Assembly: GCF_000321225.1 (NCBI RefSeq)
Contig: NW_004450477.1
Coordinates: 3,032,335-3,096,334 of the forward strand
From: Odobenus rosmarus divergens
Taxonomy: Eukaryota > Chordata > Mammalia > Carnivora > Odobenidae
DNA length: 64,000 bases
Direction of reading: 5' to 3'
The position numbers were made by a program, and so were the translations under genes. The notes beneath the pieces are model-generated. The model was not told where the DNA came from. It made no database searches and saw only the letters and a list, made by a program, of their open reading frames with translations. Positions 23,641 to 35,545 of the stretch are shown here, one piece after another. Position 1 is the stretch's first letter, and each line of letters begins with the position of its first letter.

Positions 23641-25344
23641 AGAACCAAATATCCCTGGGACTATGCTCTGAACCTACAGAACATGCTCAACAGTAACAAC
23701 GTTTTCTCTTTTGAGGATGAGTCAGATTTGTTGAAAAAGCAAAAAATCATTCCGAGCAAATATTTACTGTGACTTGGTAATCCTAATGAGCTGTATTGTT
23801 TATAGTCACTGTTAGATTTTGATCTTGAGATAATCATGCTGATTTGCTTGTTTTTCTCAAAAATTGGCACTGAAGACGATTCCTAAGGAGTTCTGAAAAT
23901 GTTCAGAGCAATATAACTGCAACATTGGAACAAGCCTTCCTCTTTTATCATAACTAAGCAGCCATTATCTTGTGCTAGAGAAAGGAAGGCAGGAACGTAT
24001 AGGAACAGAAATTCATCTGGGTGAGAGGAAGCCACAGTTAACAACGATCAGAGGCTAGGCTGTCCTCACCTTTTGGGGGCTCATACCTGGTGTGTACCAA
24101 TTAGTGGCCCGGTGGGTGGTGGGAGCCAAGCCTTGGGGCTGAGCTTCAGAGTGGGAGCTGGAGGGAGGCAACTGGAGAGGGAGTTGTTTTCTATTTTCCT
24201 GCAGAAGTAGGAAGGGGTGTTGGCTCCTCTCCACCAGCCACAGGAAACAGTGGGCAAAGGGGAGCCTTAATTATGAAAACATTTACCAGGGTGGGCGAGC
24301 TCATCTTCCCATATTTTGACGGGAAGAGACGTGTTGCCTGCCGAGTTCTAGGGCAGTGCATCACTCTCTGGTCTGTCTCACACCTGGTCCACAGGACTTC
24401 ATGGCCAGGGGTCACAGAATTCTCGGCTGATTGGTTGCAGGGTCGGTAGCAGAAATAGCAGACTAGTCCTAACTCTCTCTCTCGGAAACAGCAATGAACA
24501 ACGGATTGATGGGCAGAGAGTGTGAGACGAGTAGATGTTGTATAATTGGTGTTAACCCGCGAGATCCACAACTCAGTGACTTGCTCAGTCCTGGCTCCTG
24601 GAGGAAGGTTTGCCCAAGTGCAGTAAAGGAGCAGCAGCTGAGGTGGCTGAGAGCACAGGGTAGGTCTTCACAGCCTTGGACTGCGCTTCCTTGCCAGGCT
24701 TGGCCTCGGTCTTCTCCCCTGTAAACCCACGATGATGCTACCTCTTTAATAGGGTGGTGGGTGATTTAAGAGAGGCAGCACAAATGTGTGCTTAGCTCAC
24801 TGTTATTATTACAGTCACTCCATGCCCTGGAGCTTTCCTGGGTTTTGTTCTATTAAAGAAGGTAATTGTTAAATAAATACGGATGCAAGCTGGAGAGAAG
24901 ATTGTGTGCCCTGGCATAAACATGCTAGAGGATTTCACAACAGCCAGATTAACAACCGCTGGAACCCTGAGCGGCAAGTGACTACCAGGAAGATTTATCT
25001 GATGGCAAATGATTTGTTATAAATGGGATTCACCGACAAGGGATGTGACCTTGTGAGGTAGGTATGATTGGAATACAGCCAGTGACTCAGAGTTACCATT
25101 TGGTGTCCAAGAGGCTCTTTCTGGTTTCCCAAGTATTGAATAGTAAGGGGGTGGACAGGAGAGGAGAGTGCTGGGGGGCAAAGGGGAGTGAGCTTGGAAC
25201 TGGTAGAAACCCAGAAAAGGCAGAGGCGTTGAAACCTGAGAAAGAGGTGGCTTTATAAAGCTCCTTCTGATTTCTGGGGCGGGATCTCTGGTTTCTCAAA
25301 ATATCACTGTGACTGGATTGCAGATTTCTTGGGGGTTTGGACTT

Positions 25345-25435
25345 TGCTGCTTTTTTTAACGTGAAGTATAATTGACATACTATATTAGTTCCATGTGCGC
25401 AACGTAGTGATTCGACCGACACTTGCATACTCTTG
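25345..25435 (-). mobile_element. L1 3'UTR end, antisense, short
   Basis: GAAGTATAATTGACATACTA at 25362 matches the L1 3'UTR signature also seen at 5010-5030. A severely 5'-truncated copy of about 90 bases. Confidence 0.7.
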
Positions 25436-27085
25436 GAGCTTTGCCGAATTGAATTTGGGGATCTTTCTAGGTTCTGAAGAAATAGGCAACATTTTATCCT
25501 TAAAACTGAGCAGAGCTACCAGTGAATTTTGCAGTGACGTGTGATCAGTGTTGCGTGCCCGTGAGACCACTCGGAAGAGCGGAGAGCAAGTGGTAACGGG
25601 CCGGGAGAGGGCCTGACTCAGGCAGTGGCTGGGAGAGTGGCGAGGAGGAGCAGCTGAGGAGACAGGGAGGGCATTATCTGCGGGACAGTGACTGGATTGC
25701 ATGGTGAGAAAAAAGAGTCTAGGTGATTCCCAGACAGCCACTGGCCCAGCATCATGGGGTGGCTGTCAGGCCACTTTGCAAGCTTTGGGCATTAAGTGTG
25801 AGTGTCAGTGGGTCACCAGTACAACTTCCCGTAGTAAACTCTATAGACGTTTCTGGAACTCAGGTACATGTAGGTGATGGTTGAAGTCTAGGCTTAAATG
25901 CCATAACCCGGGGAGAAACCAAGTGAGAGGAGCAGCGACTGGATAAAGCCCTGGAAAGCAAAGTGTAGGCTCATCATCTTGTGAAATGCTGGAAGCGAGA
26001 AGCTCCCTTACTTGCCAAGTCAATGAACCTTGAAATTGGTTGTCTTCAAGTGTGAATATTTTTCAAGCTAGAGTGGCCCGCCTCGGTGTGCCGTTTCAGG
26101 AAGAGACAGCCTTTACTGGGAGAGCCATAGTGAGCACATTTCAAAGAGAAGGAAAGCTTCTCATTTCTCATTAAATCTTTGACTTGCTCTGGGAATTTTC
26201 GTTCAGTGTCCAGCCTGCTTCCCCTTGACCCATGCAAACAGCACATTTCCTATAATGTGCACCTTCCCCTCCACGTTCTGGATGTTCAAAGCCCTTTCTG
26301 GAGAAGCCTGATTTTCCTTGTAGTCTGTGCGGGTGAGGGTGTGGGTGGTCTTTCTGGAGGGTGAGCCTCTGTCTCTCTGTCTCCTGCGATTCCCAGGATG
26401 CCTTTGGACATGGAGCGGAGGCTTTCTAAAGGTTACAGAGTGAGCTGTTTGGATCCGGTCATGCAAGGAGGAATGTGATTACCTTTGCTTGACAAGAGTC
26501 TGTGGAGGAAGCTTGGTGTGGTAATTCTTCACTCATAAAGGCTGAATGACCAGGGAAATGTAGGCTCAGGAGGCGAAATCAGACCTGGTGAGAAAAGAAA
26601 GAGTGGCCAGAGATGCAGCTGGTGAAGCATTTTGCAAAGGAGCCTTTTGGGTATAGGCTTTGGAAATTGAAGGGGACAGGCCCAAAGAGAGAGGGAGAGC
26701 CGGCCCGATGGCATTGTTGTCTCACAGCACGTGCTCAGCACACTGACTGTGATCACAGAAGCATCGGATTCATGTGGAAAAAACCCTTATTTCTGAGTGA
26801 GGTAATGTTTATGGTTCAGAGACTCACCAGAATAAACATGGAGTATAGTCGTGGTCCAAATATGTCGCATGGTGCCCTGCACTGCATCTCCTCCTGGTGG
26901 GGTGGGACCTTGGTGGGATGAGCAAGGGGTGAAAGCCAGCAGACTCACTGTGCACGTGAATGCAGTGAGAAGAGACATTGATGTTCAGGAAGGAATCTGG
27001 AAGAAGGAAGGATTAATGGCTTCTTCTAGTCCTTACATAGAAAAGGTTTTTTTTCCCCCCCTGCAGAGAAATGATCATAGCAGAG

Positions 27086-27330
27086 GGAGATAGCATAGAG
27101 ATTAGGAGCTTGGATGCTAGAGTTGGACTACTTGGAATCAGATCCTGGCTTGCTTACTAGCTGTGTGACTCTGGGGAAACTCCTTAACCACTCTGTGCCT
27201 CAGCTCCTCATCTATGAATGGAATAACACTAGTACCTGCCTCAGCGACTCCTGTGAGAATTCAAGGAGTAAACCAGGTAAAGTGCTAAGCATGAGAATGC
27301 CCCACAGAGAACATATTAAGTAACTAGAAT
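27086..27330 (+). mobile_element. MIR, sense
   Basis: One of the best preserved MIRs here: AGATAGCATAGAGATTAGG, GAATCAGATCCTGGCTTGC, ACTAGCTGTGTGACTCTGGG, CTCTGTGCCTCAGCTCCTC and GTAAAGTGCTAAGC in order. Confidence 0.93.
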
Positions 27331-27896
27331 AAATGAGTGACTGCAGGCGCCTACCTCCACCCCAGTAGATCCTGTTTTCCTCGGAGCAGAGGCAGAGCCC
27401 AGCCAAGAGGGAAGCCAGCCTTGCCCACTGAGAGTGCCCTGGAGAATTCAAGGAAGCCTGGGTACATCTGGGACAGGTATCTGCAGCCTAAATGCCTTTT
27501 GATGATCGTGAGAGAGCATGCTTCCCAAAGACGCAAGAACTCAGAAAGGAATTCAGAGACACTTATATCACATTTTAGGAATATTCAACTATGGTAGTCA
27601 CATTGCCCCCAGAGAAATAATTTCATTCCTGAGAGGTTTGGTGTTGTTTCCCGCGCCCCCCCCCCCACAACTGTGTGGTTCTGGTTTTATAAACCTGAGA
27701 TTAAAATGGCTAGAGATGAGCCCCCGTGAGGAAGTGGACCGGTCAGAGCCTGCTACGTGTGCAGGCATCTATCTCGGAGAGGTCTTGGACAGGACAGGGT
27801 ATGAGGGGAACAGAGGGTGCAGTGACCCGTGTCAGCAGCAGACCTCCAGGCTGAAACCAATACTGACTTACTGGACTTGAGAAGATACTGAAAAAC

Positions 27897-27919
27897 TTTT
27901 TTTTTTTTTTTTTTTTTTT
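27897..27919. repeat. Poly-T tract (T23)
   Basis: Uninterrupted run of 23 T with no recognisable SINE body on either side. Confidence 0.95.
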
Positions 27920-28234
27920 ACCTGTATCAAGCTTTCTAAAGCTCCCTTTGAAATAGGTAAATAATTTAGATCATGGAATGGGGGAAAAAAACAAGCAAAG
28001 ATGAGGTACCACTGTGTTTGTAAAAACATGGCTGGGGCTTGGGTCCACATCATGATAGCTTGTGTCTGTAAGTCAATGAGCAAGCCACCAAACCTCTGGA
28101 AGAGAAATCCCCCAGTCCTGAGCATCTCATTTCAGAGTGACTTCACCTTGATGGGCTTCTTAATATTGACATTTTTGAGCCTTGATGTTAGGATGACTGC
28201 TTTGAGTTTGTGGCAGAAGGAAGCCAAAATCCTA

Positions 28235-28520
28235 TTCATTCATTCATTCATTCATTCATTCATTCATTCATTCTTCATCCAGCTCCTATATTCTTGTATC
28301 TACCACATTCTGAGATACAATGGTGAAAATGACCCTTAGGAAGCCTCAGATGGTGTGTGCATAAACAGCGTAGTAAATAAATATGTGCAGCTTTGGAAGA
28401 GGGCTTTTGAAGGAAGCAAACAGGGCTGGGTGGTAGAGGGTAACAGGAATATGCGGACATACCCCCGAGGAGAACTCGCAGAAGGGCACAAAGCTATGGG
28501 CAGGGACTTCATTACAGTAT
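28235..28520 (-). mobile_element. L2 relic, antisense, starting in a (CATT)n microsatellite
   Basis: About ten CATT units (28235-28273) correspond to the (TGAA)n tail of L2 in reverse complement. CTACCACATTCTGAGATACA and later text are compatible with a diverged L2 3' region. The microsatellite is certain; the L2 body less so. Confidence 0.6.
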
Positions 28521-29269
28521 CATTTGTAAGAGCAAAGAATTGGGGAATGGCTAGCTAAGGAAAACATGGAATGGGCAAATTACGGAATGCAACCAGCAGC
28601 TATAAGAAACGTACCCTACCAGAACTACTACAGTTCTTGCTGTATCCGTTGCTGTATAAAAAGATTATAGGATAATATATGTTTAAATTTTCTTTTAATC
28701 TGGAAATTTACCCACCAGATTTATAGCAGTGGTTATCTCTGATCAAAGGGAACTTTTATCAGTAGCCTTATACTTTTTTGAAGGAAGCATGTATTCCTGT
28801 AATTACATACTCATTTTTAAAAGGTTCTTTAGAAAAAAAGGAGAGTGGGACGGGAGCGGTCCAAGATGTCTCCTCAGGCATTCAGTTAGCCTGAGTCCTG
28901 GAAGGTGAGAAGAACTCCTTGGGCTGAGGGACTGCGTGTACAGTGGCAAGGGAGGAAAGGGCTTGTTGTCCCCAGGTAACAAATAGGGGTCTCAAGAGAC
29001 GGGGTTGTAGAGCATGGACTGGGGACACAGGTGCCACAGAGATGAGATGAGGTTGCACAGTAAGCAGGTTACAACCTGCAGGACCTTGGAAACCATAGCA
29101 TGGAGGCTGGTGGTTATTTGACATGCAAGGCTTAGCCATGCACCTCTGAGGAGATGCCTGTCTTCCTTGTGGGGATCAGATTGGAGGTGAGGAAACGTGG
29201 ACACTGGGAGGCTGGGTGATAGCTCTTGATGCAGAACTACTGAAAACCATTGGTACGTTGGACTCGGGC

Positions 29270-29400
29270 AGTGGTTCTCAACCCTGTGGAGCCCTGAAAA
29301 TAACCTGTGATCAGACTACACCTCCAAATGGTGGAATACAGTTTCTAAAGATAGGACCTGAGCATTAACATTTTAAAATCCTGTATCTCAAGGGGGAGGA
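29270..29400 (+). mobile_element. MER5-like hAT relic
   Basis: GGCAGTGGTTCTCAACCCTG is the characteristic terminal sequence of MER5-type elements, followed by ACCTGAGCATTAACATTTTA. Partial copy. Confidence 0.6.
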
Positions 29401-31639
29401 TCACTAGGCTGGTGGTTGCTATGGGCCGTGGAGAATTTGAGGCCCACACTGGAGAAAGAATCAGTAGTCCTCACTGCTGGATCTCCCTCTTGGACCAGGC
29501 TGAGCCCCAAACCGGGACACTATGGGGACTGTGTGACTTTGCATGGCAGCGTGTGGACTGGTGGCCCGTGTCCAGTTCCTTTGGTGATAGTCCTTGTAGA
29601 TAATTCTGGCCCTTTGCTGCTCTTTTTTCTCTTCCTATTATCTCCTTTTTATACAATTCATTCTTCATTGGCATTTTCACCAGCAGATGGCCAGTGAAGT
29701 AGAAAGCAAATGCTACCCACACAAGTCCATGTGGTTACTATTGGTAATTTGGAGGCATGACTTGAGGGGGTAGAAAATAGAAAATGAGGTTGTTGAGAAA
29801 AACCCCAGATGAAATATAAGAGTTGAGGTTTATCTCCAGCTGTTAATTATCTGTACTTTATTACCATATTAAGAGTTGACTCTGGTGGGTTCAAGTCTAA
29901 AGCATGTGAAAGGGCGATTAGAATTCTAGAAGCAAACTGAATCATGAGTTAGAAAGGTACTACTGCACACAAACTCTGAAACACGTTGGCTTCCTCATGG
30001 TGGTTGCGTTTGGTATCTGGTTCTCAAAGACACACATATCCTGTTTCTTTGATTTATAACTAAAAGTTTGTCACTCTTTAGTATAATTCTCTTCCCATTT
30101 GTGAAAAACAGAATGTGTGTAAGAGGGGCCATTATATGAAACATTTAAAATTAAACTTGACCAGTAAACATGTATTAGACTAGTAGTTGCACAAGTTCTG
30201 GAAATGGGAGAACTTGTCTAATGCCCACACAATTTTGTGTCTTCAGCTGTCACCGACCACCAGAGCTGGAAGGTCCCATCCTCCTGTTCCACTTTATTAT
30301 ATGAGTGAGATAAGTAGGAAGCCAAGCCAGACCCAGGGCAGGGCTGTTTTTAACCTCTGGAGGCCACCATCTTGAAACCTCAGCCTGGGACTTGGTATCC
30401 GTCCATTTCCACAAGTTCATAGAGAATTCCAGTCTCCCTTTTCCTAGTTTCACTTCTCTCCTAGATCTCTAAAGGACACTTAACACAATTTACTAGTATC
30501 TATGGCTTAGAATAAGTTCTTTTTTTTTTTTTAAACATAAAATCAAAGTACACACAAAGTAGTGAGATGCCTCACTACTCTCTGTAGTTATCATTGGATT
30601 GATTTGCTTGGCACCTGAATTACCTTTACACCTGAATTAGCTGTAACCTAGCTAATGTATCTTTTCCTATTGCTGCTTATACTCTGTAGATTGGAATTCC
30701 GTTATATTAAACTACTCCATGTTTTCAGCAGAAAGAATGTGTTGGATCCATTAGTATTTTCTTCTAAAACAGAATAACAAGATAATGGCTTATGCATTAA
30801 GATTCTGGCCAGTAGTCCACTTCTTAGATATATTCGGTATCCATGGCCTGTGCTTTATACTCCTTCTAAACTTTGCAGGCTATGGGGACAATAAATACTT
30901 TCCTGTCTAAATTTGGGTTCTCACCATGGAAACATCAGAACAACAGCTGGGCTCGGTTAAATGTCTTTTCATTCTCTTGGCTGGCAGAAATCTTTTAAGA
31001 GAATTTTTTTTTAATTTGGTGGATAATAAAACTATTTTTGAATGAAATCACTGCTTCACTTGGTCAGATATATGTCTTAACTGATTAAGACCCCTAATTG
31101 GAAGTTTTCAAATCTCACCTTGGTCCTTGGTAACCTAGAAACAGTCTTAAAGTTAACAGAAAGTGTGAGTCACCGCAAAGCTAAATCCAAAGTGGTTTAG
31201 GTATTCGTTAACACAGGGTGATGCAAACAGAGCCAAGGGGATGCTTTCTCTGTCATAAATTTAACAAAACATTTCTATGAAATATTTTTTCATCTAATTT
31301 TGATAAGTCATGCACATTTTACAGAACTAAATGAAGCATGTAAAATATATGTGTTTTATCTAAACCTGAAGCCAGAGCTTTCTAGTTAATTGCCACAAAT
31401 GCCATACCAATATCAAGTGTCATACTTAGGTCAAGACGCGGATCTCCTCAAGGCAACCAGGCGGGTCTGGAGTAACTGGGGCCCATAAGCAGCCTCATCC
31501 ATTATTCTAGTGTGTTGTGTATCATATTGTCTGTGCTATGTGGGAGGAGGATTGAGAAGCAAAGTGCAGGAGACAGTTGCTTAGAAGGACAGTGCAGTGA
31601 TGACAGAGTGGTAAAACCACTGGAGATTTGCTTTGGTTT

Positions 31640-31790
31640 CATCGGGTAGGCTGGCTGGTAGAAAGGACGCTAGCCTGGATATCAGGAGACCAGAGTTCTT
31701 CCTGGCAGACTGTGTGATCTTGCCCTCTCTGGACCTCATCTTTCTTATCTGTAACATGGGAGGTCTCTAAGGCCCCAAGAAACAATCTTG
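31640..31790 (+). mobile_element. MIR relic, sense
   Basis: AGACTGTGTGATCTTGCCC and CTCATCTTTCTTATCTGTAA in the MIR order. Confidence 0.7.
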
Positions 31791-32269
31791 TTTCTTGACC
31801 ACCCTTAGCAGGTGCCTCCGTGCTGAGCATCATGCTAGGTCCACAGTGCCAAAGAACTACAACAGTCAGCAGGTATTTACTGGATGTCCCTGGGGGCTGG
31901 GTCCACTGGAGAAACACCTGGAGGAATAACTCCAGGCAGGGGAATGGCTTCTGCGGGGGGACCCTGTAGCTGAAATATGCCGGCATTGGGCAGATAGATG
32001 AATAGACCCATTAAGACTGGGGAGGGAGGTTTAGGAAGGGAGAGTGAGAGATGAAGTTGGAGAGATGGTAGAGGGAGTTCGAGTATTAGCTGGGCAAATT
32101 GGGTTGATCCTCAGGTTTGAGTAGAGGAATGTCATGTGCAAATGCCCATCTTCTCCTCTGGTCATTTCCTCCTCAGCCTTCCAAGTTTTGCTCCAACAGC
32201 AAAACTTCGTGGAAGTCTTGCTTTCTAGGCCAGTCCCCAGCTGAATACTTCCTGGTACAATTCGTTGTA

Positions 32270-32360
32270 TAATGTCTTGCTCCACCATGGGCCTGTAAAC
32301 TCCAAGGGTAGGAACCAGAATCTTGCATAAAATAAATGCTCAATAAATATTTGTTGGATA
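32270..32360 (+). mobile_element. L2 3' end, sense
   Basis: AATAAATGCTCAATAAATAT followed by TTGTTGGATAAAGG is the typical L2 3' terminus. Confidence 0.75.
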
Positions 32361-32879
32361 AAGGGAGTGAGAGATAAAGTAGACTTTTTTGCTTTTGAAA
32401 AAAAAACAGTCATTACTTATGGGAAATCTCTATATTATCTGCTCAGTTTTGCTGTGAACCTAAAACCGCTCTGAGATAAACCTATTGTGAAAATCCCGGT
32501 TGTAGAGTGTTGGATCAGTCATAATCCTTGGTTTATGGTGTATTGTCATTCTTGGTCCATGTGTGGCCCTCTCCTCATTTGTTTTTATATAAAATTTACT
32601 TACTGTTATATAAAAACATCAATGAGAATATGGCCTAGCTAAAAAACCAGAGTGTGTCCCCTAACCTCCACTTATCCATTTGCTTCCATGTTTCCCATCT
32701 CTGTGCCTGGATAACCAACACTCTCAAATATTATTTATCATTGTCTTTACAGGTTTGTTGTTTTATAGTATTATCAAACAACTATGTATAACTAAACCCA
32801 TTATACAGTTTTGCCTTTTTGAGCTTTTAGAAAGTATATACTATTGTATGCTCCTTCTTACACTTGCTTTCTCCACAGT

Positions 32880-33760
32880 CCGTATCTAATGTTCATCCAT
32901 ATCATCACGTGAAGCTATTTTTCACCACTTGGACTATACCTCAATCTAAATTTTACCATTTTTCTTGTTGGTGAGCATCTGTTGAGTGTTTGGGTTGTTT
33001 CCATTTCTTGGCAATTACAAACAGTGCTGCTGAGAATATTTTTAGACCCCTATCTTGGCGCATGAGTGTTTCAGTATCTCTAGGGAGGGTTTCTCAACCT
33101 TGGCACTACTGACATTTTGGACTGGATTCTTCTTTGTTGTGGAGGACTGTCCTGCACATTGCAGGATGTTTAGCAGCATCCTTGACCTCTACCTGCTTGA
33201 TGACGACAGCACCCCCTCCCCAGCTGTGACAACTAAAAGTATCTCTGTTGACAAATGTCCCTTGCCGGGGGGGTAGTGAATCACCATAGTTCAGAACCAC
33301 TGCTCTGGGGTATAGCGGTGGCATCTAGCAGTGGCATTGCTGGGACATGATACAGGTGTTTGACTTTATATGATAGCACCAATTATTTTGCCAAAGTTAT
33401 TATACCAGTGCACACTCCTGTCAGCAATATGTGAGTCCGTTGATCTACATTCTCTTCAGCACTTGGTGTTACCAGACTAATTAATTTTTCCAAGTAGAGA
33501 TAAGATGGTATCTCACTGTGGTCTTGATTTATATTTCCTGATTGATAGGTTAAAATATCTCTTCATAGAAGTTTATTGGCCATGATCATGTATTTTGCCC
33601 AATTTTATAGTTGTGTTTTTATTTTTCAAATATATCTTTGTGTATTTTTGAGATGAGTTATGTCTATTAGATGTACTGAAATGCCTTCTCTGAATTCATT
33701 GCTTGACTTTTCCTCATACATAGTATTTTGGTCTTAGAATCTACTTTAACACTGTTTTAA
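32880..33760 (-). mobile_element. Old L1 fragment, antisense, split by a hAT element
   Basis: GAGTGTTTGGGTTGTTTCC at 32985 and AAGATGGTATCTCACTGTGG at 33503 are standard antisense L1 landmarks. A MER5/MER20-like element is inserted at 33085-33305. Confidence 0.8.
33085..33305 (+). mobile_element. MER5/MER20-like hAT DNA transposon
   Basis: Starts near GGGTTTCTCAACCTTGGC and ends AGTTCAGAACCACTGCTC, imperfect inverted ends. The interior GTCCTGCACATTGCAGGATG and TTTAGCAGCATCC match a widespread nonautonomous hAT family. Inserted into an older L1. Confidence 0.75.
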
Positions 33761-34754
33761 ATGTTTTTTTGTACTTTTGAAAGGTTCAGCAACATTCTTT
33801 TTCCTTTTTGTTTGTCTTTTGAAGCCTAAGAAATGTGCCACCAGCCTGAGACCCAAATTTGGGAAGTAAAGTTGGCTTTGAAGGGAACTATGCCCTGTAG
33901 AACTGGTCAGACTGTGGGTCTCTGGGTCTCTTTTCTAATATGGAAAGGGTGGCCGCCAGTCTGAGATTGCCTGTGGTAAAAATGACAGTGCCTGTTGAGT
34001 TCAGAGTAGACCTGTACACTGGAGTAACTGCTTATCAGTTAAAGACAAAACACCCCTCGTATTTGAAAGCCAAAGGCCAGAGACCCAGGATTCCTTCTGC
34101 ACAAATGTAAACAAAACTATTCTTTAAAAGAAAATTCAGCTAGGGGAAAAGCAAAATTGTCTGAACTAATTCTTCATCTTAAATACTATCAACACAAAAG
34201 ATTCTGTTTGACTAATTCATCATGGGCCAAAACTAAAATCAAGCAAAGAAAATCCTATGTACCATGAAAAGAGTATTTCTTTCTCCATCCATTTGGATTA
34301 TAGGGCAAGGTCAATGCCTTGACCGTAGGGCTCCCTGGAAGTGGGCCCTCCAAGTAGGTCATTGTGCTGCCTGCCGTTGGTCCTGTCCCACCACTCATGA
34401 TAGTAAAGCTAGGCACGCACAAGTCATGTGACAGTTTGGTGCAGGATCAGCAGGTGTTAAGCACAAAGAGGATACAGTTTGGAATGTGGGTCAGGAGAGT
34501 GATCTTCAGACATCTGTGGGGCAACTATGCAGAAGAGAGAGGGATCAAAAAGAGTTTACACAAGCAGAAGTTATAAATGGAAAAGTGTTGCTGTCTGTCA
34601 GTGGTGGAGAATGCTTTGCAGAGTACTGTGTCCTCTTTTTTAGGGCATCAAGCAGAGTTCTGAGTGTCTATTGGTGGGAGATGTTAGAGATTTCCTGAGA
34701 GGGGCCCAAAAAGGCATGGTGATGTTGTTGATGATGGCCGAGAGCTAAAACAAA

Positions 34755-34990
34755 CTGATTTGTCTGCCCCATGCCAAGCCTTTTCAAAGTGCTCTTACCA
34801 AAAAAAAAAAAAAAAAAGTGCTTTTACATATGAATGCAACCCTCCTACAAGGTGTAGGTACTGTTATCATCCCATGTAGGGGTGAGGAACATGGGACCCA
34901 AAGTCACATAGCAGTAAGTGGTGTAGCTGGAGTACCACCCCGGCAACCTGGCTCTGAGCGTCTCTAACTCTAGCACACTTGGCTTCTGAT
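34755..34990 (-). mobile_element. MIR, antisense, with a poly-A-only insertion
   Basis: CTCCTACAAGGTGTAGGTAC, AGTCACATAGCAGTAAGTGG and GGCAACCTGGCTCTGAGCG fit reverse-complement MIR. An A18 run interrupts it at 34800-34817. Confidence 0.75.
34800..34817 (+). mobile_element. Poly-A-only insertion with target-site duplication
   Basis: Eighteen As lie between AAAGTGCTCTTACC (34786-34799) and AAAGTGCTTTTACA (34815-34828), a 12/14 direct repeat. This looks like LINE-driven insertion that copied only a poly-A tail. Confidence 0.55.
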
Positions 34991-35545
34991 GACTTTACCT
35001 CCTGGGGGAGCAAGTAAAATCAAGGCATTTTGGAGGGAGGGACTCAGTGTTCTATTTCAAAGAAGAGAATCCTATTAGTTGTCAGGGTAGAGGGCATTCT
35101 TGGTAGACTAGAAGTAATAGCATCTGCACATTCCCACTCATGCTGAGTGAAGGGGGCATCAGGCTGAAGATAGAGGGAACAGTTTTTATCTGAGCTGCTG
35201 TTGGAGCAGGTGCAAGAAAAAAAGACTAAGGTTGATAGGGGGTGATGTGTGAGTGAAAGCTGTACCAGGCTCAGGACAGATGAGGTGTGTGGGTTTGCCT
35301 CTGGTGGCATTACAGGAGGAATGCTGGCCTCCTTGTTTGACGGAGGTGCCCTTCAGTCCAGGTACGGGGCATGTAATCATTGGGTTTTGCCAATGCTTCT
35401 CTCCCCTTTTTCTGCCACATCTAATCAGTCACCAAGTTCAGCCAAGTCTGCTTTCATCTTTTTTGGATCCCATCCCTTCTTCCTTAGTCCCACAGTTGTC
35501 ACCCTTGCTGCTCTCCCTAATTCTTTATGAGGCTTGCATACCTTT

